Assembly (NCBI RefSeq): GCF_900120195.1
Contig: NZ_LT635539.1
Span: forward strand, 915,257 to 979,256
Source of the DNA: Blautia sp. Marseille-P3087
Lineage (GTDB): Bacteria > Bacillota > Clostridia > Lachnospirales > Lachnospiraceae
Length of the DNA: 64,000 nt
Direction of reading: 5' to 3'
Shown in pieces: positions 54,321 through 63,286 of this stretch (positions within the stretch are counted from its first letter, which is position 1; each line of letters opens with the position of its first letter). The notes under the pieces are model-generated. The model made no database searches and was not told the DNA's origin. It saw nothing but the letters and a program-made list of their open reading frames with translations. The position numbers were made by a program, and so were the translations under genes.

Positions 54321-57300
54321 TTCTCATTTTCCTTTTTGATGGTGAACATGTTCTGTACGTATTGTTCCTGCCTCATAAACCGTTTCAGTTCTTTTTCCGC
54401 CTCATTTTTTTTGCCGAGCTTTCTTGCAGAAAGTATCTGATTCAGGATCTGATATCTGCTTCCCGGTGTTCCTTCGATCTTTTTCATTGTAAGAACCCGT
54501 TCCACGGTTTTCTGCACTTTCTTTCCATCATCAATTTTGAAATAATACCGCAGTGACTCCCCATAAAACAAGGTAAAGGCACGTACAAAAATACCCTGGT
54601 ACATTTCTTTCAGCGGCTCACATTTGTATTCCCTGTCATTTCCGATTCCGGTATCCAGACTGTAAAACAACGTTACTTTCGCGCCCGGCGCCGCATGACA
54701 TTCTACAAAAGTCTTATCATCCAGCTGATACGGACTCAAAAGCTCCGGTGACATTCTTCGGAAAAAGCCGAACATCAGATGTTCCTTCGCACATTCTTTC
54801 AGTATTCCCTGCTGAATACCGACATATTCCGGTTTTGGATCCTGCTCCCTGGAAATCTCTTTCAGAAGTGCCAGTCTGCAGATCCGGTTCACCGGCCATT
54901 TGTTAAAATAAGCATATTCCAGACGTCCACGCACAAACGCGCTCATCGTGTATTCTTTTACAAATACCCCATATGCGACCTGTGTCAGATAAGCTCCGAT
55001 AATCCGTTCTTTTCCCGACTGACTGACATAAGATTCCAACACTGCTTCGCCTTCTTTACGGTAATCCGAAGTAAAGATCAGAAGGCTTAAAATACGTTCT
55101 TCCAGATCATATGTTTCCATCTCAAACCCTCTGGCACTCTTCCAGATAGACAAAAGCTCGTCCATCGGCCCGAAGCGATATTTCATCAGGTAATATAAAA
55201 TAACTTCATCGTATTTTCCATTTCGATATACTTCAGATGCAAGTGCCAGAAGTTCTTCATCCTCTGCCATGTTACTCTTCAGTATCATACGGCTTGTAAG
55301 CTTCAGAAGGCTTGTAAGCTCCAGCCCTTCATATCCGAATTCTTCTACAAGTCCCATTGCCTGGCGGAACAGTCTGCGGGAGATCAGAACCTCCAGAAGT
55401 GTTGTGCGGTCAACCAGTGCATACTGACGATAATCCATTCTTTCAAGATATTTGTCAAGATCCTGTCCATGTACATTCTGTGCATAAAATTCCAGAATTT
55501 TTTTCCGTATGGATCTGCGGTATGTTTCCGTGCAGGAAGAAAGTTCTGCAAGGCGCTGAAAATATGCAAGATTTTCTCTGCTCATTTTGGCTGTCTCACA
55601 ATAATGAAGCAAAAGCCCCGGCTCTTCGACACCCAGTTTCAGTAATTCCGGGATTACTTTCTCCTCATCCGTCAGTTTTTTCAGATTATATGGTATCGTT
55701 GCCGCATAGCGACGCTGTTTACCATCCTGAAAAAGAATTGCAGCATCCTCTGTATAGAGCCGAATATATGCCACCCCCTGAGTGCACGGATATACTTCTT
55801 CCTCCTGAAGCTGTTTATGGCGAACGATTATCTGCCGCACCTTGTCATCGTCGCAATACAGTCTGTGCATAAACAGCTTCGGTGCAAGACGCTCGCCCTC
55901 TTCCCTGCTGAACGGTTCAAACAGGAATTCCTGATAAAGTGTCGCATAATTTTCATCCAGCTGCCCGTCACAGAGTTTTCGATATGCGAAACGCTCCATA
56001 CTTTCTTTATAATTTTCATATGTATGAGGATCTGTGTCTTTCGCAGCGATCACACTTGCATAAACATATGCTTTCCGTGCATCTCCGAGAGAATTATCAT
56101 TGTAGGCAAAATACATCAGAAGTGCCTTCGGAAGCTGTCTTCGATAAGAAATCTCCATCGTCTCCACATAATATTCATAGAGTCTGGTAATTCGAAGCCC
56201 CTGCTCAACCGCCAGTGAAAACCACTGGAAATACTTTTGTTTCCGTGGTTCACCCTTCATTATATATTTGCAGATTGCCTCCAGAACATCGTCCGAAGGA
56301 AACTTCTCATAACCAGCCGCCAGTGTCTGATACAGACTGCCATAAAATTTCTTTTCGTAGCCGGAAAGATATGCAAGGCGCATCACAAGTTCTTCCGTGA
56401 GCAGTCCATGCTTTCCTGCAAAACAGAACACCTGCATCCAAAATGGGCTCAGACGGTGCAGCAGGGAAACATCCTCACTTATGAGTTTCCATGCTTCCAC
56501 ATAAAGCAGCGGACTAAAGCAGCCCTTTTCGTAAAGTTCTTCCAGCATAAACAACACTTTCGATGGTGTCGTTCTATATGTACTGTCCAGCTGAAGAAGC
56601 AGCCACAAAAGTATAAAGCTGTCTTCTTTCTGACGAAAGAAATTTTGCAGCCGCCAAACAGCCTGTCCTTTATCCCGATATAAACCGCATACTGTGCAAA
56701 GATACAGATAAATGCCTGCCTGCTCCAGTTCCTCTCTTGTAAACTCCTTGAGCTGATATTGTTTCAGCAGGGATGCTGCGGTCTGATCATCGCCTTTTAT
56801 ATGTGCAATATATGCCTGATAAAAATGATATTCCGGATATTCACATCCCGAAACCTTCAGCCGGTCCAGTATCCGTTCCGTATGTGAAATCCATGTCTCA
56901 CAGTCTGTATGTCCGATACGATACTCTATATAATCATGTATAAGCTCTGCTTTGTGCTTCTTTTCTTCTCTGCGAATGTCAATACGGATCTGCGGACTCT
57001 TTGACGCAGTCACCTGATATCTCAGTTCCTGATACGGGCTTCTTACAATGATCTCACCAATCTGGTTACCGGATTTTAACTGATCTGCATGAATGACATA
57101 GTTCAGTTTCAGACAGCTTCCGATGAATTCTTCATCCGTAACGACCTTACGTTCCGGCTCAAGGAATCCCCCCTTGCTTTCTATATCCAGGCGAAGATGT
57201 CCCCAGCCGCTCCTCTGGATCTCAAAGGATTCCTGTATGGTTTCTTTGACATTATAAAACTCTGTTTCTGTAGTTTTAAGTGAAATCGAAACAGCCGCTT

Positions 57301-57862
57301 TTTGTTTCGTGGCAACCAGAAATTCTTCCAGATTCTGCCATGTTACAGGCTGCTTTGAAAGGCCTGCGTAAAGCGCCTTCTGTTTCGGATCTGCCTCTGC
57401 AATCACAGTGGCAAAATTTTTATCTGTAAAAATCCTGTAAGCCTCTCTGAAATCCTTATGTGCAATCTCCGTAAGAGCTTCCAAATCCCTGACTTCACTT
57501 CCAAAGCTTCGCATTTCTTCTTTTACGGCCTGAATTCGAAACGGAACCTTGTACTCACCTGTACTTGAAGTCACGCACAGCCAGCCGGTACATACCTCTC
57601 CCGGTTGCATACCTGAACCGTCTATTCCATAAGGCATCCGCACTGTCGTGCCGGAGAAACGACTGCTGCCCGGTACAAATCTGCGGTTCGAAGACGTCAC
57701 ATATCCCTGAATCCGGTCATTGTTTTCTGTTCCAAAGTAGAGTTCGCCCTGCGCTGTGCTTCCGGCTTCCAGCGTAATCTCCAGCCGGTCCTTCGAGAAA
57801 AGGAGTTCCGGCTGCTCATATTCAAATTTTCCGTTCAGTATCTGTTCTATCTTTTTTTTCAA
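54317..57862 (-). CDS. DUF5717 very large cytoplasmic protein
   Basis: 1181 residues from a TTG start with AGGTG 8 bp before it; no signal peptide or membrane helix. N-terminal ~320 residues are beta-rich (two copies of a strand pattern around ITLEAGSTAQGELYFGT and LRLDIESKGGFLEPE), the rest is helical repeats like an armadillo/TPR solenoid, with a beta tail (TLFYSLDTGIGND). Matches the Lachnospiraceae DUF5717 family. Always found with DUF5716 (family knowledge); role unknown. Confidence 0.88.
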   Translation of the reverse strand: MKKKIEQILNGKFEYEQPELLFSKDRLEITLEAGSTAQGELYFGTENNDRIQGYVTSSNRRFVPGSSRFSGTTVRMPYGIDGSGMQPGEVCTGWLCVTSSTGEYKVPFRIQAVKEEMRSFGSEVRDLEALTEIAHKDFREAYRIFTDKNFATVIAEADPKQKALYAGLSKQPVTWQNLEEFLVATKQKAAVSISLKTTETEFYNVKETIQESFEIQRSGWGHLRLDIESKGGFLEPERKVVTDEEFIGSCLKLNYVIHADQLKSGNQIGEIIVRSPYQELRYQVTASKSPQIRIDIRREEKKHKAELIHDYIEYRIGHTDCETWISHTERILDRLKVSGCEYPEYHFYQAYIAHIKGDDQTAASLLKQYQLKEFTREELEQAGIYLYLCTVCGLYRDKGQAVWRLQNFFRQKEDSFILLWLLLQLDSTYRTTPSKVLFMLEELYEKGCFSPLLYVEAWKLISEDVSLLHRLSPFWMQVFCFAGKHGLLTEELVMRLAYLSGYEKKFYGSLYQTLAAGYEKFPSDDVLEAICKYIMKGEPRKQKYFQWFSLAVEQGLRITRLYEYYVETMEISYRRQLPKALLMYFAYNDNSLGDARKAYVYASVIAAKDTDPHTYENYKESMERFAYRKLCDGQLDENYATLYQEFLFEPFSREEGERLAPKLFMHRLYCDDDKVRQIIVRHKQLQEEEVYPCTQGVAYIRLYTEDAAILFQDGKQRRYAATIPYNLKKLTDEEKVIPELLKLGVEEPGLLLHYCETAKMSRENLAYFQRLAELSSCTETYRRSIRKKILEFYAQNVHGQDLDKYLERMDYRQYALVDRTTLLEVLISRRLFRQAMGLVEEFGYEGLELTSLLKLTSRMILKSNMAEDEELLALASEVYRNGKYDEVILYYLMKYRFGPMDELLSIWKSARGFEMETYDLEERILSLLIFTSDYRKEGEAVLESYVSQSGKERIIGAYLTQVAYGVFVKEYTMSAFVRGRLEYAYFNKWPVNRICRLALLKEISREQDPKPEYVGIQQGILKECAKEHLMFGFFRRMSPELLSPYQLDDKTFVECHAAPGAKVTLFYSLDTGIGNDREYKCEPLKEMYQGIFVRAFTLFYGESLRYYFKIDDGKKVQKTVERVLTMKKIEGTPGSRYQILNQILSARKLGKKNEAEKELKRFMRQEQYVQNMFTIKKENEK

Positions 57863-57910
57863 TCTGGTTCACCTGATCATCCTTGAAATCGTATTTTTCG
57901 TATTGAAATT

Positions 57911-57939
57911 ATTATACACTACATCGAGGTGAGAAGCAA
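57911..57939 (-). promoter_or_regulatory. Promoter TTGCTT-17-TATAAT of DUF5717 operon
   Basis: -35 TTGCTT (57939-57934), 17-bp spacer, perfect -10 TATAAT (57916-57911), 49 bp before the TTG start. Divergent from the sigma-factor gene. Confidence 0.8.
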
Positions 57940-58041
57940 GGAAACGCCTAATGCCAGTATTTTTTTCATTATTTTCTGGGAAAAGCACAGGAAACTTGTC
58001 TTGAACATAAACTATATAGAAATCCCGCTTGAGGTGGACAC

Positions 58042-58662
58042 TTGAAAACATTCTTAAAACCTTTGACTTCCGCAGAGGAAAAACTCTGCCTCAAACGCTG
58101 CCGAAAAGGGGATTCTGAAGCAAAACGTATTCTTATTGAGCATAACCTGCGTCTGGTTGCCCACGTTGCAAAAAAATATCAAAATACCGGTGAAGACCTT
58201 GAGGATCTGATTTCCATCGGGACGATCGGACTGATCAAGGCTATTTCTACTTTTGATGTTGACCGGTCTGCCAGACTTTCCACTTATGCTGCGCGATGTA
58301 TTGACAATGAGCTTCTGATGATGCTCCGTTCACGCAAAAAATGTTCCAGAGAAGTCTCTCTGTATGAACCGATTGGAACAGACAAAGAAGGAAATGAGAT
58401 CAGTCTGCTTGATATCATCGAAAGCCCTCCGGTGGATATCGTTGAGAATTACTCCACACAACAGGACATTCTTCATCTCCTTTCGTCTATAAAGAGCATT
58501 CTTTCTCCAAAGGAATATCAGGTCATCTGCTACCGCTACGGCATCTTTAATGAACCTGAGCTGACCCAGCGCGAGATTGCCTCCCGCCTTGATATCAGCC
58601 GCTCCTATGTCTCCCGCATCGAAAAAAATGCTCTAAAAAAATTACGTACTTTATTCCATTGA
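58042..58662 (+). CDS. Sporulation-type RNA polymerase sigma factor, SigK-like
   Basis: 206 residues from a TTG start after GAGGTGGACAC. Sigma-70 region 2 (NLRLVAHVAKKYQNTG, DLISIGTIGLIKAISTF, RLSTYAARCIDNELLM), region 3 and region 4 (SPKEYQVICYRYG, TQREIASRLDISRSYVSRIEKNALKKL). REVSLYEPIGTDKEGNEISLLDII is most like SigK/SigE. It has no long pro-peptide, and no skin element is seen. Late mother-cell sporulation sigma by similarity; which of SigE/SigK/SigG-type is not certain. Confidence 0.88.
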   Translation: MKTFLKPLTSAEEKLCLKRCRKGDSEAKRILIEHNLRLVAHVAKKYQNTGEDLEDLISIGTIGLIKAISTFDVDRSARLSTYAARCIDNELLMMLRSRKKCSREVSLYEPIGTDKEGNEISLLDIIESPPVDIVENYSTQQDILHLLSSIKSILSPKEYQVICYRYGIFNEPELTQREIASRLDISRSYVSRIEKNALKKLRTLFH

Positions 58663-58728
58663 TTTTCTCTGAGAAATCTTCTAAAATCATAAATGGATCA
58701 GTCTATGATCGGAAGGAGAATACCACTT

Positions 58729-60891
58729 ATGAGAAATACCAATCGCAACCCATTTCTTTCATGCATACGTAAATTTTCCGGTTTTATTTTCATTCTGTTG
58801 TTGTGCGTGACTTTATGCAGTTCACTGACAGAACCTGTTCAGGTGGAGGCAGCGACAAATCCTGTTTCTATCACTTCATGCAGACTGAACGGAACAAAAA
58901 AAATACGTATCACAGCCACTGTTTCAAACATACGAAGGATAGGCGGTTCCAGATGCTATCTTTTTGCACTGACTCCGGGAAGCAGCCGGATTTCTTCATC
59001 CGCCAGACCTGTTGCATCTGCACGCAAAGCAAACAAGATGACATTTTCCTGTCCTTCTACTTTAAACAATACCAGTCTTCTTTATCATGGTTTTGCAATC
59101 GCTTCGAGAAACAGCAGAGGCAAATACACCCAAATCAGTACAAAACGATATATTTCAAATCCCGGTGCACTTGCCAGATACCGCTACCGCTTCCCGAAAG
59201 CAGTTTCCAAAAAGGGGCTGCAGATCAACGCCGATATGCTTGAAGACGCCGAGGAGCTGAATGTACATAACTCTGTCATCAATATTGATTTCAGTCAGCT
59301 CCTTGCACCACCAGTCCTTAGAAATTCCAGATATTCTTATGCCTGGAAGTATAATGGTAAAACTTATTGGTTCGTAAAAGACTCTGTTTCTTATTATGAC
59401 CGACAGCTGCAATCATTAAAGTCCACCTCTTCCGTCAACAGCGCTGTCCTTCTTTTAAGCTGGCGCGATGATCTTAGGGGACTGATTTATCCGCAGGGGC
59501 GTTATAAAGGGCACAGTTTTTATGCCTGGAACACTGCCAACCCTGCTGCAAGAAATTATCTGCAGGCAACGCTTAATTTTCTTGCCAACCGTTACAGTAC
59601 TACCAATGGAAAATACGGACGAATCGTAAACTGGATCGTCGGAAACGAAGTCAACAATTACTGGACATATAATTATGCGGGTTCCAAGAACTTAAATCAG
59701 TATGCAAAAGTCTATGCCGACCAGTTCCGTCTGGCATATAATGTGCTGACAAGCGTCTATTCAAATGCAAGAGTTTACATTTCACTGGATCATCTGTGGA
59801 ATACTAACAATGTGAGTGGTACTTTTGCTTCGCGCAAAATGCTGGACGCATTTGCTACAAGACTTCGTGCTGATGGAAACATCGCATGGAACCTTGCTTA
59901 CCACCCTTACAGTTCGCCACTGACAGAGCCACGCTTCTGGGCCAACACAAACGGGCAGATCAGAAATTCGCTTTCTTCTCCTGTAATCAATATGGGAAAT
60001 ATCCAGATTCTGACTCGTTACATCCGCCAGAAATACGGTTCCCGAACAAGGATCATTCTTTCTGAACAGGGGTATACTTCTATCCAGAACGGAAAAAATG
60101 TTGAAAAACTTCAGGCCGCCGCGATTGCATATTCGTACCTGATTTCTGAATCAGACAACATGATCGACTCTCTCATCATTCACCGTCAGGTCGATCACAC
60201 AGCTGAGATCAGTCAGGGATTAAACCTCGGATTATGGACAACTTCCGCAAGTTCTTCCTCACCCGAGAATGCCAGATCAAAAAAATTATCCTGGAATATC
60301 TATAAATACATGGACACCAGCCTTTCCAATTTCGCAACAAGTTCACTGGTATCTTCAATTGGTGGTGCCAGAAGCTGGAGACAGCTTATTCCTTCTTACA
60401 GCAACAGACTTTACAACAAAGTTTCCTGTACAATTGGAAGACTAACCCCGGTAAGTGGTTATAAAAAGACAGGTTCTGTTTCCAAAAGCTGGACAGCCTA
60501 CGGTGCTTCCAGAAGTTTCAATAAAAAAGGCGATAATTTTACTATATACCGGAACACCTCCCGCAATCAGAATATTTCATGGGGATATACGCAAAGTTTT
60601 AAGAAAAACCTTAATGTTTCTTCTTCTCCACGTTTCTGCACTACTCTCCGTGTAACAGGGGCAACCAAAACTTCTGTCCAGATTAAAATACGCTTCTTTT
60701 GCGGAAAACAATATTTTGAATGTGCACGAAATATCCCTACCCGCAGGACTGTTCATTTGTCTACTACTCTTGCCAACTGGAAATATCGCAAGAATATCAC
60801 CAAAATCCAGATCCTTGCCCAACCGGTAAGCGGTGCTTCCTGGAAATCCGGAGCAAGATTTGAACTGACTGCGCCGGTATTGTGCCGTTAA
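58729..60891 (+). CDS. Secreted DUF5722 protein (glycoside-hydrolase-like fold)
   Basis: 720 residues from the ATG at 58729 (GGAAGGAG 10 bp before); an upstream in-frame ATG at 58693 has no site. Signal-type hydrophobic helix near 18-35, cleavage after VEA-A-T. A small beta domain precedes a TIM-barrel-like part (about 150-510) with NWIVGNEVNNYW and ILSEQGYTS, spaced like the acid and nucleophile glutamates of clan GH-A. A C-terminal carbohydrate-binding-like beta domain follows. Named DUF5722 by pattern. Follows sigK by 66 bp, so may be sporulation-linked. Confidence 0.83.
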   Translation: MRNTNRNPFLSCIRKFSGFIFILLLCVTLCSSLTEPVQVEAATNPVSITSCRLNGTKKIRITATVSNIRRIGGSRCYLFALTPGSSRISSSARPVASARKANKMTFSCPSTLNNTSLLYHGFAIASRNSRGKYTQISTKRYISNPGALARYRYRFPKAVSKKGLQINADMLEDAEELNVHNSVINIDFSQLLAPPVLRNSRYSYAWKYNGKTYWFVKDSVSYYDRQLQSLKSTSSVNSAVLLLSWRDDLRGLIYPQGRYKGHSFYAWNTANPAARNYLQATLNFLANRYSTTNGKYGRIVNWIVGNEVNNYWTYNYAGSKNLNQYAKVYADQFRLAYNVLTSVYSNARVYISLDHLWNTNNVSGTFASRKMLDAFATRLRADGNIAWNLAYHPYSSPLTEPRFWANTNGQIRNSLSSPVINMGNIQILTRYIRQKYGSRTRIILSEQGYTSIQNGKNVEKLQAAAIAYSYLISESDNMIDSLIIHRQVDHTAEISQGLNLGLWTTSASSSSPENARSKKLSWNIYKYMDTSLSNFATSSLVSSIGGARSWRQLIPSYSNRLYNKVSCTIGRLTPVSGYKKTGSVSKSWTAYGASRSFNKKGDNFTIYRNTSRNQNISWGYTQSFKKNLNVSSSPRFCTTLRVTGATKTSVQIKIRFFCGKQYFECARNIPTRRTVHLSTTLANWKYRKNITKIQILAQPVSGASWKSGARFELTAPVLCR

Positions 60892-60920
60892 TCCTCTCTA
60901 TGATAGTCACTTCTTATGCC

Positions 60921-60960
60921 AAAAAGATCAGGTACCTGAAATGGGTATCTGATCTTTTTT
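60921..60960. terminator. Bidirectional terminator between DUF5722 and U32 genes
   Basis: GATCAGGTACC (60926-60936) with GGTATCTGATC (60944-60954), A5 before and T6 after. Confidence 0.9.
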
Positions 60961-60974
60961 ATTATAGCTGTAAT

Positions 60975-62210
60975 TTAATTTTCTGATGCTTCTGCTCTTC
61001 TTAAGAGATCGTATTTCTCTATCCCTGTTCCAAGGTCTACAGCAAGTTTCTGCTGCGGATGCGGCGCACTCTCAACAGATTCACCATTTTCATTGTAGAT
61101 TGCCTTAACCGTCACAGACAAGTTTCTTCCGTCCGGCTTCATGATTTCGATAGTCTCACCGACACAGAATTTATTTCTCTGGGTAATATGTGCAAATCCT
61201 TTCTCATCAATTTCTTCCGCATATCCCAGATAAGTATATTCTTTTACGTAAGTATTGTTGTCATAGATCTGTGTATTCTGATCTGGTTTTCCATAGAAGA
61301 ATCCCGTCGTAAACTGTCTGTATGTGCAGTTTGAAATCTGTTCCTGATACCATGGCATGTTCGCTTTATATTTCTCAGGAGATTCCAGATAGTCATCGAT
61401 TGCCTTACGGTATGTTCTCGCGACTGTTGCTACATAAAGTGCAGTTTTCATACGTCCCTCGATCTTCAGGCTGTCGATCCCACTGTTCAGGACATCATCC
61501 ATATGCTCAATCATACAGAGATCCTTGGAGTTAAAAATATAAGTGCCCCTCTCATTTTCATAAACCGGCATGTATTCGCCCGGACGCTTTTCCTCAACTA
61601 CAGAATATTTCCAACGGCATGGATGTGTACATGCGCCCTGATTGGCATCTCTTCCTACAAGATAATTGCTCAGCAGGCATCTTCCTGAATAGGAAATGCA
61701 CATTGCTCCATGTATAAATGTCTCAATTTCCATATCATCCGAAATATTTGCACGGATCTCACGAATCTCTTTCAGAGACAGTTCACGTGCAGTTACAACA
61801 CGTTTGGCTCCGAGACGGTACCAGAATCGATAAGTCTCATAATTGGTATTATTTGCCTGTGTACTGATGTGGCATTCGATCTCAGGGCAGATTTCACGGG
61901 CATAAGTAAAGATTCCCGGGTCTGCAATGATCAGTGCATCTGGTTTTAATTCCTTGAGTTCCTGCAGATATTCACGTACTCCCGGAAGGTCATCGTTATG
62001 CGCAAGAATGTTTACTGTCACATAGACTTTTACACCATGTTCATGTGCAAAAGCGATTCCTTCTGCCATATCTTCTTTTGAAAAGTTCTTCGCCTTCGCA
62101 CGAAGCCCAAATGCTTCACCACCGATATAAACGGCATCTGCGCCAAATACAACGGCGATCTTAAGAACTTCCAGACTGCTTGCCGGAACCAGCAATTCAA
62201 TTTTTCTCAT
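60975..62210 (-). CDS. U32 family peptidase-like protein, TrhP type
   Basis: 411 residues. Signature ETFIHGAMCISYSGRCLLSNYL near residue 170 holds the U32 cysteines; further Cys in GACTHPCRW. This long two-domain form with the C-terminal beta extension (about 320-400) corresponds to TrhP, which helps make 5-hydroxyuridine at tRNA wobble positions. AGGAGGAATT before ATG. Overlaps the methyltransferase gene by 4 bp, and 5-methoxyuridine made by TrmR-type enzymes requires ho5U, so the pairing is meaningful. Confidence 0.92.
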   Translation of the reverse strand: MRKIELLVPASSLEVLKIAVVFGADAVYIGGEAFGLRAKAKNFSKEDMAEGIAFAHEHGVKVYVTVNILAHNDDLPGVREYLQELKELKPDALIIADPGIFTYAREICPEIECHISTQANNTNYETYRFWYRLGAKRVVTARELSLKEIREIRANISDDMEIETFIHGAMCISYSGRCLLSNYLVGRDANQGACTHPCRWKYSVVEEKRPGEYMPVYENERGTYIFNSKDLCMIEHMDDVLNSGIDSLKIEGRMKTALYVATVARTYRKAIDDYLESPEKYKANMPWYQEQISNCTYRQFTTGFFYGKPDQNTQIYDNNTYVKEYTYLGYAEEIDEKGFAHITQRNKFCVGETIEIMKPDGRNLSVTVKAIYNENGESVESAPHPQQKLAVDLGTGIEKYDLLRRAEASEN

Positions 62211-62854
62211 AATTCCTCCTTAACACTCACAGAAACACCGTCGCCCAATGGAATGATACTCGTCGTAAGCTGTGGGTGATGCTTCAGTTCAAAAAGATAA
62301 TCTCTCATTCGTTTATAAATCGTACGGTTTCTGCGTTCCACAAGGTAGTGAGACTCGATCAGTTCCCCCTCCTGCAGAACATTATCCGACATCAGGATTC
62401 CGCCCGGTGCAAGAAGTCTTACAACATCTGGAAGCCAGTGAATATACTGACCTTTGGCTGCATCCATAAAGATCAGATCATAAGAGTCTTTAAGTTCTTT
62501 CAGGATTTCTCCTGCATCTCCTTCCAGAAATGTAATCTGTTTTTCTCTTCCTGCTTTTTTGAAATTCTCTTTTGCGAGCGGAATTCGTTTTTCGTAATTT
62601 TCAATCGTTGTTATATGCAGATCCGGTCTGCCGTATTCACACATAAGAAGTGTGGAGAAGCCAACGGCTGTCCCCACTTCCAGAATTTTCTGCGGTTTTG
62701 CAAGCGCCAGCAGAGTTTTGATGAAACTCTGCATCTCCTTACGGATGATCGGAACTCCCTCAGAAAGAGCAGAACACTCCAGTTCATCAAGAAATGGAGT
62801 GTTGCCTGTATCAAGAGAATTTATAAATGTTCGCATTCTTTCTTCTACGATCAC
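62207..62854 (-). CDS. O-methyltransferase, SAM-dependent (TrmR candidate)
   Basis: 215 residues. SAM site ILEVGTAVGFSTLLM near 60-74, acidic ITTIENYE, LIFMDAAKGQY and DNVLQEGEL make a cation-type family 3 O-methyltransferase, as in COMT and TrmR (YrrM). Bacterial TrmR methylates ho5U34 to mo5U34 in tRNA; position with TrhP and 4-bp overlaps on both sides supports that reading over a catechol substrate. Confidence 0.9.
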   Translation of the reverse strand: MIVEERMRTFINSLDTGNTPFLDELECSALSEGVPIIRKEMQSFIKTLLALAKPQKILEVGTAVGFSTLLMCEYGRPDLHITTIENYEKRIPLAKENFKKAGREKQITFLEGDAGEILKELKDSYDLIFMDAAKGQYIHWLPDVVRLLAPGGILMSDNVLQEGELIESHYLVERRNRTIYKRMRDYLFELKHHPQLTTSIIPLGDGVSVSVKEEL

Positions 62855-63252
62855 GAAGTTACTCCCTCCTGCTCCGCATCTCCCGCAAGAATACCCATGA
62901 TTCTGGTCGGTGTATATGCAGTGCTGAGAAGATAAGTTCCCGGTCTCATTTTGCCGCTGTAATTGGAAAGCTTTTCCTGTATAACAAATACCAGTGTATC
63001 TTCGATCAGGCCTTTGCTTTTCAGTGTTTTGGCAATATCATAAGCCGTTGCGTCTTCTTTGATCACAACCGTTACTTCCTGTCCCTCTCCCGGACTCATT
63101 GCCTGCTGGTTAAATATGTTGTATCCAAACTGGTATGTGACTTTTCCGATCCAGATAACAAGAACAGCCACACATACATACAGAGCTATTTTGAAAAAAC
63201 CTCCCGCAACGATGACTCCTGCTGCGCCTACCCGGTCTTTTGTATCTCCCAT
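62851..63252 (-). CDS. MltG/YceG-like N-terminal domain protein (truncated, membrane)
   Basis: 133 residues, one helix near 20-42, then the LysM-like lead domain of endolytic transglycosylase MltG (VVIKEDATAYDIAKTLKSKGLIEDTLVF, LRPGTY). The catalytic barrel with its Glu is missing; full MltG is above 300 residues. The compact end and intact reading frame suggest a standing small version, also seen in Lachnospiraceae. In one operon with TrmR and TrhP. Confidence 0.85.
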   Translation of the reverse strand: MGDTKDRVGAAGVIVAGGFFKIALYVCVAVLVIWIGKVTYQFGYNIFNQQAMSPGEGQEVTVVIKEDATAYDIAKTLKSKGLIEDTLVFVIQEKLSNYSGKMRPGTYLLSTAYTPTRIMGILAGDAEQEGVTS

Positions 63253-63286
63253 ATCGGCTCCTTTCTGTCTGTAAAAGCTTCGTGTC

